Below, piece after piece: positions 35,168-46,875 of a stretch of DNA of 64,000 nucleotides (positions within the stretch are counted from its first letter, which is position 1; each line of letters begins with the position of its first letter). Both the position numbers and the translations under genes were made by a program. Source of the DNA: Leifsonia sp. Root1293 (GTDB taxonomy: Bacteria; Actinomycetota; Actinomycetes; Actinomycetales; Microbacteriaceae). The notes under the pieces are model-generated. The model saw nothing but the letters and a program-made list of their open reading frames with translations, had not been told where the DNA came from and did no database searches. Location: positions 929,249-993,248 of the forward strand of contig NZ_LMEH01000002.1 in the NCBI RefSeq assembly GCF_001425325.1, written 5' to 3'.

Positions 35168-35656
35168 CTACCGCAGGATCTCCACCAGCGCGATCCAGGA
35201 CAGCAGCACCGCCGACAGGATGGCGAGGATGCTGCCGATGGCCACGCCGTAGTAGCCGTCGGCCTCCCCGATGATCAGAAGCACCGAGCCCGCGGCGAAG
35301 GCGACGAGTGGTGCGATCCCGGCCGCATTCTTGAGGAGCGGGCTGCCGTTGGCGCGGTCCTCACGCACGATCGTCCGCGCCGCCGCGAACTCCAACCATG
35401 CTGCGACGACGGTTCCCACCAGGATCTCCACGCCGAGCGCCCAGAGCGGTTGACGGGGGATCAGGGCGAGGCACGATGCCGTCACACCGAGCAGGAGCGC
35501 TCCGATGAAGGCGGCCGCCCGCGCCGGGATGGTGGCGGTCTGCAGGATCTCGCGGATGTTCACGGACATCGCCACGATGATGAGTCCGGCCAGCGCCGCT
35601 CCGGCTCCTGCGATCGCCAGGTTGAACTCGGTCCAGCCCTCGAGCATGGTGTCCAT
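35168..35656 (-). CDS. Four-helix membrane protein of unknown function
   Basis: 162 residues from the ATG at 35656 (a GTG six codons... upstream region lacks a clear ribosome site, so the start is tentative; Met4 is an alternative). Four hydrophobic helices lie near residues 11-33, 46-66, 70-92 and 110-160, with short loops. I do not recognise a family with certainty; it resembles small actinobacterial modulator-of-FtsH-like membrane proteins in layout only. It is convergent with recR, whose stop is five bases away, and faces away from lysC. Confidence 0.65.
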   Translation of the reverse strand: MDTMLEGWTEFNLAIAGAGAALAGLIIVAMSVNIREILQTATIPARAAAFIGALLLGVTASCLALIPRQPLWALGVEILVGTVVAAWLEFAAARTIVREDRANGSPLLKNAAGIAPLVAFAAGSVLLIIGEADGYYGVAIGSILAILSAVLLSWIALVEILR

Positions 35657-35762
35657 GGGCCGCACTCTACCGCTGGAGCCCCGCTGCGTCGTCACATAGC
35701 GCAGCCGGCATATGGGCCCCGATTATGATGGGGGTTCGCCGTTCCCACCCCAGGAGATGTTC

Positions 35763-38319
<2,557 letters not shown>

Positions 38320-38334
38320 TCGCCACCGCGAGCA

Positions 38335-38353
38335 GCATCCGGCGAACGGATGC
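38335..38353 (+). terminator. Putative terminator after asd
   Basis: GCATCCG-GCGAA-CGGATGC, a perfect 7-bp hairpin 16 bases after the asd stop. No T tract. It uses the GGATGC/GCATCC word that is abundant throughout the window. Confidence 0.5.
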
Positions 38354-38439
38354 AGCCGCACCACGACTGGCCTGAATCGGTGTCCGTCGACCGAAGTGGC
38401 GGAGCGGCCGAGGCCCGGCCACGCATTAGTGTCAAGACC

Positions 38440-40086
38440 ATGTCCGGCATCGAGCACCCTACGGCTCCCGATCGATCGATCGATCGCGCCGTCACGCTCA
38501 GCCAGCTGCTGTTCGGCGTCGTCATCCTCTTCGTCGTCGTCGTGCAGCAGGTCGCCTCAGTCGGCACCGCGAGGCCGGGCGCGTTCTTCCTGGGAGTGTT
38601 CCTGGCGTTCCTCGGATGCGGCCTCGCCGTCGCCGTGCCGTGGCACCTGTTCCCGCACGGGTGGACGGCGACCCTGCCTGCCCTCGACATCATCGCCATC
38701 GTCTGCCTGCGCTTCGCCGATCCGTCGCTCGGCGCCGGCCTGCTCTGGCTCTTCCCCGTCATCTGGCTGAGCAGCTACTTCGGCATCTACGGAGCAGCCG
38801 GCAGCGTGCTGTCGATCTGCGCGCTCATAGGCATCGGCGCCTTCCTCACCGGCGACCCCGTCGGAACTCTGACCATTCCCTCTGTCGTCATCCTGCCTCT
38901 CGTGCTCGCCGCCGTGGCGGCGTCGACTCTCACCGCAGCCCGCCGCTCCGCCGCCAGGCGGCAGTTGCTGGGCAGCCAGTCGCGCGTGCTCGAGTCGGCG
39001 ATGATCCGTGCGCGTCGCCAGGAGAACCTGCTGGCCGACGTGCTCGATGCGGTGGACTTCGGCGTGGCGCGTGTCGGCCCCGGCGGCGACGTGACCGTCA
39101 TGAACGAGACGCACGGTCGCATCATGAGTGCCGTCGGTGACGACATCCTGGCTCCGGATGCCGTCGGCCGGGCGCCGCTGTTCGCAGCGAACGGGCGCAC
39201 GCCCATCGACCCTGACGACGCTCCGCTCGCTCGGCTGCAGCGCGGCGAGGAGTTCGCCGGCATGATCGTCTGGGTCGGCGCCCCCGGTCGCGGCGTCGCG
39301 CTCAGCATCACGGCCCGTCGGCTGCGCAGCGGCCCGGGCGCTCAGAACGAGGGGCTCGTGGTGGTGACGCGCGACGTGACGACCGAGCTCGCCGCAGTGC
39401 GAGCCCGCGACGACCTGGTGGCATCCGTCTCCCACGAACTGCGCACGCCGCTCACCAGCATCGTCGGCTACCTCGACCTCGCCCGGGACGAGGAGCTCTC
39501 CGAAGGAGCCGAGCGCTACCTTCAGATTGCCGACCGCAACGCCGACCGCATGCTGGGCCTCATCACCGACATCCTGGCCGCCTCGACGGCCGGGGACGGG
39601 CCCGTCGAACTCACCATCGACCGTCGCCCCACAGACCTCGCTTCCGTCGTACTGAGCTCGGTCGAGAGCCTCACCCCGCGGGCCCGGGAGAATCTCGTCA
39701 CCATCGAGGCCTCCGGCATCCGGGAGCTGCACGCGAACGTCGATGCCTTCAGGATCCGACAGGTGATCGACAACCTGGTCACCAACGCCATCAAGTACAA
39801 CCGCGAGGACGGAACCGTCACGGTCGATGCTGCACTCGATGCCGAAGGGGCCGCCGTCATCACCGTGCGCGACACCGGAACAGGCATCGCACCGGAGGAG
39901 GTGCCGCGTCTGTTCGAGCGATTCTTCCGCAGTGAGTCCGTTCGCGGGTCGAGCGTGCACGGCAGCGGGCTGGGCCTGGGCATCAGCCGCGACATCGTTC
40001 GCAGGCACGGCGGCGAGCTCACCATCGAGAGTGCCCTCGGCGTGGGCTCCGTCGCCACAGTGCGCATCCCCCTGGAGGAGACATGA
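38440..40086 (+). CDS. Sensor histidine kinase
   Basis: 548 residues. Five to six membrane helices (about 17-165) are followed by a PAS-like segment (about 205-318), the HisKA domain with the phosphorylated His332 in VASVSHELRTPLTSIVGYLDL, and an HATPase domain with N box NLVTNAIKYN, DTGTGI and GSGLGLGIS. All kinase residues are present. The start at 38440 is tentative: ATTAGTGT lies 13 bases upstream and the mRNA could be nearly leaderless. It overlaps the next membrane gene by four bases and converges with an OmpR-type regulator, a likely partner. Confidence 0.92.
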   Translation: MSGIEHPTAPDRSIDRAVTLSQLLFGVVILFVVVVQQVASVGTARPGAFFLGVFLAFLGCGLAVAVPWHLFPHGWTATLPALDIIAIVCLRFADPSLGAGLLWLFPVIWLSSYFGIYGAAGSVLSICALIGIGAFLTGDPVGTLTIPSVVILPLVLAAVAASTLTAARRSAARRQLLGSQSRVLESAMIRARRQENLLADVLDAVDFGVARVGPGGDVTVMNETHGRIMSAVGDDILAPDAVGRAPLFAANGRTPIDPDDAPLARLQRGEEFAGMIVWVGAPGRGVALSITARRLRSGPGAQNEGLVVVTRDVTTELAAVRARDDLVASVSHELRTPLTSIVGYLDLARDEELSEGAERYLQIADRNADRMLGLITDILAASTAGDGPVELTIDRRPTDLASVVLSSVESLTPRARENLVTIEASGIRELHANVDAFRIRQVIDNLVTNAIKYNREDGTVTVDAALDAEGAAVITVRDTGTGIAPEEVPRLFERFFRSESVRGSSVHGSGLGLGISRDIVRRHGGELTIESALGVGSVATVRIPLEET

Positions 40087-41270
40087 GTATCGAATTCGAT
40101 CTGCAGACGGTGGTCTTCGTCACGGCGCTGGTGGTGGTCGTCGCCGGAGTCACCTTCATCGCCGACACCCTCGTGCGTCGTGATGAGATCGCCGGGCGCA
40201 TCTGGGCGCTGGCGTACCTCAGCGGCATGCTCACGGTCGTGAGCTACCTGTTCTGGGCCGCCAACAACGACGCCTGGTGGGCTGTGGCCGTCGGCAACGC
40301 GGGCTATGTCGCGACCGCCGGATGCATGTGGATCGGCGCCCGCGCCTACAACAACCGACCGGGCTTCATCTGGGTCTTCGTGGTGCTCATCACTGTCGCG
40401 ACGGCCGTGGCCGTCATCATCGAGGGCCCGACCGGCGGCGACTGGGCCGGTGCCGGACTGATGTTCATCGCGATCGCGGCGTTCGCCGGCGGTGCCGGGG
40501 TCGAGTCCCTCAGGGGCAGTATGGGTGCGAATCCCAACGCCCGCGCCCTGGCCATCGTCCTCCTCCTCCAGTGCGCCTACTACTCCGTGCGCACGGTGCT
40601 CTTCTTCACGGGAGGCCCGGACACCCAGCTGTTCCAGACCGGATTCGGAACCGTCACCACGAGTTTCATCGTCGTCACAGTCACCATCGTCGGCGCCATC
40701 TCGATGTCGGTTCTGCGTGCCGACCGCGCGCGGCTGCGTGGCGTGCGTCGAGCGCGGCGCCCGGATGAGGCGAGCGGGCTCGTCATCGGCGGGCTCGAGG
40801 CGCTGGCCGATGGCTGGATGAAGCGCGGCTCCCGACATGGTCGCGGCATCGCCGTGATGGCTGTGCGCTTCGACACGCTGGGCGCCGTCGCCACGGCGTT
40901 CGGCCGCAACGCGGCGGACGAGATGTGCGCAGCCTGGACCGAATCCGTGCGCGCCCATGTTCCGCCGTTCGCCGCCGTGTTCGAAGACGTCCCCGGGTCG
41001 CTGATCGTCATCGCCCCGATCGAGCCGGGCACGGATGCGCGTGCCCTGGCCGATCGCATCGTCGACGGCCTGCTCGACTCGCACATGGCCGATGTCGGCG
41101 GCATCCGGCCCACGGCGACGATCGGCGTGGCCTTAAGTGATCCAGGCAATCCGAGCGAAGGTGGCCGCGCCCTGATCATGAGGGCAGAGTCCACCGTCCA
41201 GTACGCGATCGCCCTGGGGGAGTCGGTCGCGATCGCCACGGACTCCCCGGCGGACGCCGCAGTCGGCTGA
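40083..41270 (+). CDS. Membrane protein with degenerate GGDEF-like cytoplasmic domain
   Basis: 395 residues. Six to seven membrane helices (about 8-210) resemble the integral sensor part of diguanylate cyclases. The C-terminal part (about 225-385) has the order of a GGDEF domain (AVMAVRFDTLGAVATAFGRNAADEMC, then VGGIRPTATIGVALSDPG), but the catalytic loop is replaced by FEDVPGSL, so cyclase activity is unlikely. The start overlaps the stop of the histidine kinase gene (ATGA). I infer an accessory or sensory partner of that kinase. The family assignment of the C-terminal domain is by layout only. Confidence 0.75.
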   Translation: MSIEFDLQTVVFVTALVVVVAGVTFIADTLVRRDEIAGRIWALAYLSGMLTVVSYLFWAANNDAWWAVAVGNAGYVATAGCMWIGARAYNNRPGFIWVFVVLITVATAVAVIIEGPTGGDWAGAGLMFIAIAAFAGGAGVESLRGSMGANPNARALAIVLLLQCAYYSVRTVLFFTGGPDTQLFQTGFGTVTTSFIVVTVTIVGAISMSVLRADRARLRGVRRARRPDEASGLVIGGLEALADGWMKRGSRHGRGIAVMAVRFDTLGAVATAFGRNAADEMCAAWTESVRAHVPPFAAVFEDVPGSLIVIAPIEPGTDARALADRIVDGLLDSHMADVGGIRPTATIGVALSDPGNPSEGGRALIMRAESTVQYAIALGESVAIATDSPADAAVG

Positions 41271-41283
41271 GGGCCGAGCTCGA

Positions 41284-42042
41284 TCAGGCCGTGAGCCTGT
41301 AGCCCACTCCGCGCACGGTCTCGATCCAGCGCGGGTCCGACGGGTCGTCGCCCAGCTTCTTGCGCAGGTTGGCCATGTGCACCTCGACGGCGCGTTTGTC
41401 GGCATCCGTCACGAAATGCGTCACGGACTCGTCGTGCAGGGCCGCGGCCAATTCGGCCTTGCTCAGCACCCGGCGTCGGGCCTCGAGCAGGGCTCCCAGG
41501 AGGTCGAACTCGCTGCGGGTCAGCTCGAGGTCGGCATCACCCTGCTGCACCCGGCGCTCGGCACTGCTCAGCCGCAGGCCACGATGCTCCAGCCAGCCGA
41601 GCGCTGCCACGTCGGACCCCGGCGTCGGGGGGAGTGTGGATGGCGAGGTCGTCGGAGCCATCGCGGCGGCGTCGACCGGCGCAGCGGAACGGGGACGGCG
41701 CAGCATCGCCTCGACGCGGGCACGCAGCTCTCGCGGGCGGAACGGCTTCGTGATGTAGTCGTCGGCGCCGGCCTCGAGGCCCTGCAGGGTGTCGATCTCA
41801 TCGCTGCGGGCCGTGAGCATGACCAGATACGTGTCGCTGACGGCCCTGATCCGCTTGGCCGTCTCGAAGCCGTCGATGCCCGGCAGGCCGACGTCGAGCG
41901 TCGTCACGACAGGATCATGGGCGCGGACCGCCTCGATGCCGTCGAGCCCTGTCGCAGCGGCGACGGTCTCGAAACCCGCCTGCTCGAACACGGACTCGAG
42001 AAGATGACGGATGTCCGCATCGTCCTCGATGATGACGGCCAC
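41284..42042 (-). CDS. OmpR-family response regulator
   Basis: 252 residues from a GTG at 42042, which has AGGGAG five bases upstream; a GTG at 42057 is an alternative. Receiver domain: acidic pair IIEDDADIRHLLES, phospho-acceptor Asp50 in TTLDVGLPGIDG, Thr in MLTARSDEID and Lys in ITKPFRPRELRARV. A Pro/Thr-rich linker (about 118-140) leads to a winged helix ending HMANLRKKLGDDPSDPRWIETVRGVGYRL. It is convergent with the kinase/membrane-protein pair with 13 bases between stops and may be their partner. Confidence 0.92.
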   Translation of the reverse strand: MAVIIEDDADIRHLLESVFEQAGFETVAAATGLDGIEAVRAHDPVVTTLDVGLPGIDGFETAKRIRAVSDTYLVMLTARSDEIDTLQGLEAGADDYITKPFRPRELRARVEAMLRRPRSAAPVDAAAMAPTTSPSTLPPTPGSDVAALGWLEHRGLRLSSAERRVQQGDADLELTRSEFDLLGALLEARRRVLSKAELAAALHDESVTHFVTDADKRAVEVHMANLRKKLGDDPSDPRWIETVRGVGYRLTA

Positions 42043-42210
42043 ACGTCTCCCTGACACCAAACGCAGATCCCCCTCGAACGAACGATGCACGCGTCGAGTC
42101 TGCGACGACGCACTCGTGCTGAATGCTAGCCGACCCCCGACGGCCTCGTGCGCAGCGCGAGCGGTGGGGGTGTCAGGCGGCGATGAGGACCCGGCCGGGG
42201 TGGGTGAGGT

Positions 42211-42957
42211 TCAGACGCGATCGTCGGGCAGTGACACCGCGACGGATGCCGCTTCGGCACCGCGTGTGCGGCGCCCCTGAGCCAGGCGCAGCACCAGTCC
42301 GGTCGTCAGCGCCACAGCGGCGAGGACGATCCACCACAGCAACGGGTACCCGGGCAGCGTCGGACCGACGGGCGAGGTGATGCTGTCGGAGCCGGCGAAG
42401 ACCAGGCCTGCCGTGGCCGTGTTCGAGCCAGCACCGGTCGCCGCAGTCGGCGTCGCAGTCATGCGCACCGTGTGGTCGCCAGATGCCAGGGTCGTCCCGG
42501 CCAGCGAGTTGTCGATCGGGCGGCATCCGTCGCCGGCGGCGTCGCAGAGCTCGCCGGTCCAGACGACGCCGGTCGCGCCGGTCCCGCCGGTCCCGCCGGT
42601 CGCGCCGGTCGCGCCGGTTCCGCCCGCCGTGCCGGTGGGGGTGACCGGGTGGACCGAGGTGATCGTTGTGGCTGTCGCCAACGTGAACGGCTCGAGGGTC
42701 GACGCCGCGACCCCCTCCGTGAGTGCGGTGAACTCGGCGTTCGCCTCGACGGTGCGAGGCGTCGCCGAGGTCGCACGCGCCGCGCTGGCCGCTCCGCCGA
42801 CTCCGGCAGCGCCGGCCACCACGAGCATCACGGCGATGATCGGGAGAACGCTGATGCGACTGGGCAAACTCGGTGCTCCGTTCGGATGCAGGGGGCCAAC
42901 GGTGGCGGGGGAGCGACGGGCTCGCGTAGGGGCGATGCGCGTGTCGTCTCCACCCAC
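42211..42957 (-). CDS. Secreted, membrane-anchored protein with Gly-X-Y repeats
   Basis: About 248 residues, tentative GTG start at 42957; a TTG giving a start at LPSRISV (residue 31) is also possible. A hydrophobic segment (about 36-58) acts as signal peptide. An Ala/Thr-rich ectodomain contains eight consecutive Gly-X-Y triplets (109-132, GTAGGTGATGATGGTGG core) encoded by 9-base DNA repeats, then one Cys pair (138, 144 region). A second helix (about 205-225) and the tail RLAQGRRTRG anchor the C-terminus. Function unknown; the repeat is too short for a stable collagen helix on its own. Confidence 0.65.
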   Translation of the reverse strand: MGGDDTRIAPTRARRSPATVGPLHPNGAPSLPSRISVLPIIAVMLVVAGAAGVGGAASAARATSATPRTVEANAEFTALTEGVAASTLEPFTLATATTITSVHPVTPTGTAGGTGATGATGGTGGTGATGVVWTGELCDAAGDGCRPIDNSLAGTTLASGDHTVRMTATPTAATGAGSNTATAGLVFAGSDSITSPVGPTLPGYPLLWWIVLAAVALTTGLVLRLAQGRRTRGAEAASVAVSLPDDRV

Positions 42958-43093
42958 GGTCGACGCTAGTGAGGCAGCCTCAAGCCGACCTCAGGATCAC
43001 CTCAGGACCGCCGGAGCTCGATCGACCGGGATCGCGAGCCGCCTGATCACCGGCCTGTGGGCGTACCCTGTCCCGTGGATTGGGGGAGACGGC

Positions 43094-43813
43094 ATGCGCA
43101 ATCCGCACGGCCCGCCGCGGCGAACACCAGACATGACCCGGCATCGCTCCCTGCCCCTCGCGATCGCGGGGATCCTCACGGCGACGGCGCTCGCGCTGGC
43201 CGGCTGCAGCGGCACAGCGCCCGCCGGTGGATCGGCGGCATCCGTCGACCCGGATGTCCCCGTCGTCGCCTTCTACGGCGACTCGTACACCCGCGGCACC
43301 GGGGCGTCGTCAACGGATAAGCGCTGGTCGAGCATCATCTGCGCCGATCGCGGCTGGACTGAGGTCAACCCGTCGACCGATGGCCTCGGCTTCGTCAACA
43401 ACCGCGAGTACCAGAGCGTCGACGAACTCGACCTGGTCATCGACGCCGACCCCGACATCGTGATCGTGACGATGGGCCTGAACGACAACTTCTCCATGCC
43501 CGCCCGTGCCGACGACATCGAGTCCGCGATCGACAGCGACTTCGCCCGGTTGTCGGCCGAGGTGCCCGACGCTCGCATCGTCGTGGTCGAGCCGTTCTGG
43601 TACACCGACGATCGGCCGGGTTCGGTGCAGCAGATCATCGACTGGGTCGAGGCCGGTGCCGAGCGGATCGACGCGGACTACATTGCCGGAGCCTCATCCT
43701 GGATCGAGGGCCACCCGGAGTGGATGGCATCGGACGGGCTGCATCCGAATGACGACGGCTATGCCGCGATCGCCCAGGAGATGGATGCCGCGCTCGCGCA
43801 GCTCGGCCTCTGA
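43094..43813 (+). CDS. SGNH/GDSL-hydrolase lipoprotein
   Basis: 239 residues. The lipobox LAGC gives Cys38 as lipidated residue. The SGNH fold shows block I FYGDSYTRG (nucleophile Ser64), an Asn in GLNDNFS, and block V DGLHPND (Asp214, His217). Such enzymes are esterases or acetylhydrolases at the cell surface, for example removing acetyl groups from wall or plant polysaccharides; the substrate is unknown. The ATG at 43094 has GGGGGAGA upstream; the in-frame ATG at 43133 lacks a ribosome site. Confidence 0.85.
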   Translation: MRNPHGPPRRTPDMTRHRSLPLAIAGILTATALALAGCSGTAPAGGSAASVDPDVPVVAFYGDSYTRGTGASSTDKRWSSIICADRGWTEVNPSTDGLGFVNNREYQSVDELDLVIDADPDIVIVTMGLNDNFSMPARADDIESAIDSDFARLSAEVPDARIVVVEPFWYTDDRPGSVQQIIDWVEAGAERIDADYIAGASSWIEGHPEWMASDGLHPNDDGYAAIAQEMDAALAQLGL

Positions 43814-43872
43814 GTCGACGTCGCGATCCGGCGCATCGACCGGAGCTCACCGGATCTCACCGGAGAGGATCG

Positions 43873-44544
43873 TCACCCTCTGTCGTCGTTGAGGAGCCCG
43901 GCCGCGACGTCCTGATGGGCGAGCCGGCGCATGGCCAGGATGACCGGCTCGTACAGTGCCGTGCCGAGCACGGCGTATTCGATCGCGGCCGACCCCGCTT
44001 CTGACCCCGCGGCCGAACCCGCGTTCGACCCGTCCGAGCCGTCGGCCGTCGCCCGAGGCATCTGACCGACGTCGAACTCCGCGATGGCGTGCAGGTGGCG
44101 GCCGTAGACCTCGATGCGGTCGTCGCTGATCGGAAGTCCGGCATCCTCGGCCGCTCTCAGGGCGTGCTCCAGCTGCGCGACCGCCGCATAGCTCGGATCG
44201 TAGAACTGGCCCAGGCGCTCGATCACGGCGCGGGCGCGAGGGTAGGCGTCGTCCGGGGCGGCCTCCGCGTACGGAGGCAGGGCGGCCACCGCTCGGCCCA
44301 GCGAGTCGAAGAGGGATCCGTCGGGGGCGTCGATCAGGGCGAGCACGGCCCGCGCCTGTTGCACCGGCAGCCCGGCAGCTCCGGTCAGCGCGCGGATGAC
44401 CCGCAGGCGATGCAGGTGCTGCTCGCCGTAATCGGCCTGCGTCGCCGTCGTCGCGGTTCCGGCGGGCAGAAGCCCTTCGCGCAGGTAGTACTTGACCGTG
44501 GCGAGGGGAACACCGGACTCCTCGACCAGTTGCGAGATGCGCAT
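43873..44544 (-). CDS. MerR-family transcriptional regulator
   Basis: 223 residues from the ATG at 44544 (AAGGAG upstream). The N-terminal MerR HTH reads MRISQLVEESGVPLATVKYYLREGLLP with the wing YGEQHLHRLRVIRAL. The C-terminal part is an all-helical domain with no metal cysteines, interrupted by a Gly/Ser/Ala-rich stretch near 167-183. It faces the small membrane protein gene at 44644 across a promoter with two perfect dyads, so it most likely controls that gene and itself. The signal is unknown. Confidence 0.88.
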   Translation of the reverse strand: MRISQLVEESGVPLATVKYYLREGLLPAGTATTATQADYGEQHLHRLRVIRALTGAAGLPVQQARAVLALIDAPDGSLFDSLGRAVAALPPYAEAAPDDAYPRARAVIERLGQFYDPSYAAVAQLEHALRAAEDAGLPISDDRIEVYGRHLHAIAEFDVGQMPRATADGSDGSNAGSAAGSEAGSAAIEYAVLGTALYEPVILAMRRLAHQDVAAGLLNDDRG

Positions 44545-44552
44545 CCGACTCC

Positions 44553-44600
44553 TTGACATCAGATAGTGGCACTATCTAACCTGTAGATAGTTCAACTATC
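44553..44600 (+). promoter_or_regulatory. MerR-type promoter with two operators
   Basis: A perfect -35 TTGACA (44553-44558) is followed after 18 bases by TAACCT (44577-44582). Dyad 1 AGATAGT-GGC-ACTATCT (44561-44577) fills the spacer, the usual place for a MerR dimer. Dyad 2 GATAGT-TCA-ACTATC (44586-44600) lies 24 bases further, over the transcription start. The region also carries the divergent merR-type gene's leader. Confidence 0.7.
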
Positions 44601-44643
44601 CAATCATGACGGATGCGACTCCGCCAGCACCGAGAGGAACTCC

Positions 44644-45069
44644 ATGCTCAGCCCAGCAAGTCTCAGCCTCGTCGGGATCCTGCTCCTCGCCCTCGTGACG
44701 GTAGAGACCGGCGGCTACTTCATGACCAGGGTCGTGCGGGGCCACGTGCCGGCCAACGCCCTGCAGACCAGCTTCTTCCGCGCCGGCCACGCTCATGCGG
44801 CCGTGCTGCTCGTGCTGAGCATCGCGATCCTGGGCGTCATCGACCAGGCCGCGTTGACCGGCTTCTGGTTCTGGCTCGCCAGCACCGGCGTGCCGATCGC
44901 GGCCATCCTCATGCCGGCCGGATTCTTCCTGAGCGTGCTCGGGCGCGACCCGGCGAAGCCCAACCGCCTGATCTGGCTGCTCTGGCTGGGCGTCCTGTCG
45001 CTCACCGCGGGCCTCATCACCGCGGGCATCGGACTGCTCACCGCCGGCATTGCCGGACTCGCCGGCTGA
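44644..45069 (+). CDS. Small four-helix membrane protein under MerR control
   Basis: 141 residues, four predicted helices (about 5-27, 50-70, 75-98, 108-138). After helix 1 a conserved-looking TGGYFMTRVVRGHVPANALQ and FFRAGHAHAAVLLVLS with two His could bind metal or haem, but no family is recognised. AGAGGA precedes the ATG. The promoter has MerR-type operators, so its making is probably switched by the neighbouring regulator. It converges with the alkaline phosphatase gene at a strong hairpin. Confidence 0.75.
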   Translation: MLSPASLSLVGILLLALVTVETGGYFMTRVVRGHVPANALQTSFFRAGHAHAAVLLVLSIAILGVIDQAALTGFWFWLASTGVPIAAILMPAGFFLSVLGRDPAKPNRLIWLLWLGVLSLTAGLITAGIGLLTAGIAGLAG

Positions 45070-45162
45070 GGGGCCCAAGATCCACCGAGTCGCCCGGGTT
45101 CGTCGCCATCCCGCCCGTCTCGGCCCCCGGATGCGACGGATGTGGGCGACTCGCGAATGGAG

Positions 45163-45196
45163 AAGCGGGGCGGATGCCGCAGCATCCGCCCCGCTT
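45163..45196. terminator. Bidirectional terminator hairpin
   Basis: AAGCGGGGCGGATGC (45163-45177), loop CGCA, GCATCCGCCCCGCTT (45182-45196): a perfect 15-bp stem. It stands between two convergent genes and lacks a strong T run, as many actinobacterial terminators do. Confidence 0.85.
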
Positions 45197-45211
45197 CGGT
45201 GGCTCGGGCGA

Positions 45212-46735
45212 TCAGTGGCCGCCCTTGCCGCCCTTCGAGTTCCACCAGTTCTTCGAGCCGTGGCCGTGCTTGACGGGCCACTCGACTGCGATGGAGCCGT
45301 TGAGGCGCAGCGCGTTCGAGATGGTGAAGTAGGTGTCGGTCTGGTCGGTCAGGCCGACCACGTTCGCCGCGCCGGGGCCGTAGGCGGCGATACGCAGCTG
45401 CGATCCCGTGTGCTGCTGCGAGCCTCCCGCTGCGGCGGTGCCGTAGGAGATGCGCAACGGCGAACCCTCGGCAGTCGTCAGCACCGAGCCGAGGCCGGGC
45501 GTCGCGCCGTCGACGATCTGGCTGGAGTGCGCGTGGTCGGCCGTGACGATCACCAGGGTGTTGCGGTCGGCCTTCGCGAAGGCCAGAGCGGCCTGCACGG
45601 CCTCGTCGAGGTCCTGGGTCTCACCGATCTGGCCGCAGGCGTCTGCGGCGTGATCGAGCTTGTCGATCGAGGCGCCCTCGACCTGGAGGAAGAAGCCCTT
45701 CTTCGCCTTCTTGTCGTTGAGCAGCGAGATCGACTTCTTGGTCAGGTCGCTGAGAGTGAGACCCGCGCCGAGGTAGGCGGGGTTGGGGGTGCACGTGGAT
45801 GCTGCTCCTCCTGATCCACCGACTGTCGCCGTCGACGGAGCGAAGCGGGTCGGGAAGTTGCCGTCGGAGAACAGGCCGAGCACGGGCGAGTCCTGGTTCG
45901 CCTTCGTCACCGCCGCGAGCGATGCCGCGTCCTTCACGACCTGGTAGCCGCGATCCGCAGCCTGCGCGAACAGCGTCTGGCCGTTCCACTCGCCCGCCTT
46001 CGCGGTCTGGTTGAACGTGGCCGCGCCGCCTCCGAGGGTGAGGTCGGGGCGGGTGTCGAGTAGCTGCTCCGAGATGGAGCCCGCTCCGCCAGCGGTCAGG
46101 GCGTCTGCGCCGCAGGTGGGGCTGTCGGGGCCGTAGCAACTGCGAGCGGCCACGTGGGCGACCTGCACGGCGGGGGTGGCATCCTGGATCTCGGCCGTCG
46201 AGACGTCGCCGGTGCGCAGGCCCTGCGTCTTCGCGAGTTCGAGCAGCGTCTTCTGCGCCTTGCCGTGGATGTCGACGCTGATGGCGTTGTCGTAGGTCTT
46301 CGTTCCCGTGGCCCAGGCCGTGCCCGTTGCCGCCGAGTCCGGTGTGTAGTCGGGCTTGCCGGCCAGCGGGTCGCCGTCCTTGTACAGCGAGTAGGTCGTG
46401 TACTGGCCGGTGAGCGGCAGGGCGTCGATGCCCGGCAGTCGCCCACCCGCCCCGTAGAGGTAGTCACGGGCGATGGTGATCTCGCTGTCGCCCATGCCGT
46501 CGCCGATGAGCAGGATGACGTTGCGCGCCTTCGTGCCGCTGGCGAGGGCTCCGGCGACGGTGAGTGTCTGGTCGACGCCGTGGTTGCGGGCTGCTCCGCC
46601 CGGCTGGTCGGGGGCGGGCTGCGAGGTCGCCGTGGCGGCGAGGCTCGAGCCCACGACGAGGGCTGTGGCGAGGCCGAGCACGCCGACGACGGCGCCGGCG
46701 CGGCTGATGGCTCGAGAGCTGGGACGGAAGGGCAT
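45212..46735 (-). CDS. phoA: Alkaline phosphatase, secreted
   Basis: 507 residues with a Sec-type signal peptide (basic start, hydrophobic 13-34, cleavage near SLAATATSQ). The phosphatase core shows [12 protein letters not shown] (metal Asp79), [13 protein letters not shown] with the phosphorylated Ser134, [15 protein letters not shown] and [13 protein letters not shown] for the zinc and magnesium sites. It frees phosphate from phosphomonoesters outside the membrane. The C-terminus ends in a Gly/His/Lys-rich tail. AGGAGAGA precedes the ATG. A PHO-box-like triple repeat lies about 108 bases upstream, so induction by phosphate limitation is likely. Confidence 0.95.
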   Translation of the reverse strand: MPFRPSSRAISRAGAVVGVLGLATALVVGSSLAATATSQPAPDQPGGAARNHGVDQTLTVAGALASGTKARNVILLIGDGMGDSEITIARDYLYGAGGRLPGIDALPLTGQYTTYSLYKDGDPLAGKPDYTPDSAATGTAWATGTKTYDNAISVDIHGKAQKTLLELAKTQGLRTGDVSTAEIQDATPAVQVAHVAARSCYGPDSPTCGADALTAGGAGSISEQLLDTRPDLTLGGGAATFNQTAKAGEWNGQTLFAQAADRGYQVVKDAASLAAVTKANQDSPVLGLFSDGNFPTRFAPSTATVGGSGGAASTCTPNPAYLGAGLTLSDLTKKSISLLNDKKAKKGFFLQVEGASIDKLDHAADACGQIGETQDLDEAVQAALAFAKADRNTLVIVTADHAHSSQIVDGATPGLGSVLTTAEGSPLRISYGTAAAGGSQQHTGSQLRIAAYGPGAANVVGLTDQTDTYFTISNALRLNGSIAVEWPVKHGHGSKNWWNSKGGKGGH

Positions 46736-46842
46736 GGTCTCTCCTGGTGATGGTCTGCGTGGCGTCGCTGCTCGGCGTGCCGGCCGAGGCGGCATGATGC
46801 CTGATTCACAGGCGATAGACAGGTCAGCAGCCGTATCCGACA

Positions 46843-46875
46843 TCCGTGTGAACGCACGGGGCCAATCGCGTGAAC
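46843..46875 (-). promoter_or_regulatory. PHO-box-like direct repeats
   Basis: On the minus strand three 11-base units follow each other: GTTCACGCGAT, TGGCCCCGTGC, GTTCACACGGA. Units 1 and 3 match the G(G/T)TCAYYY pattern of actinobacterial PhoP sites, the middle one poorly. Position upstream of the alkaline phosphatase gene supports PhoP control. Confidence 0.6.
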
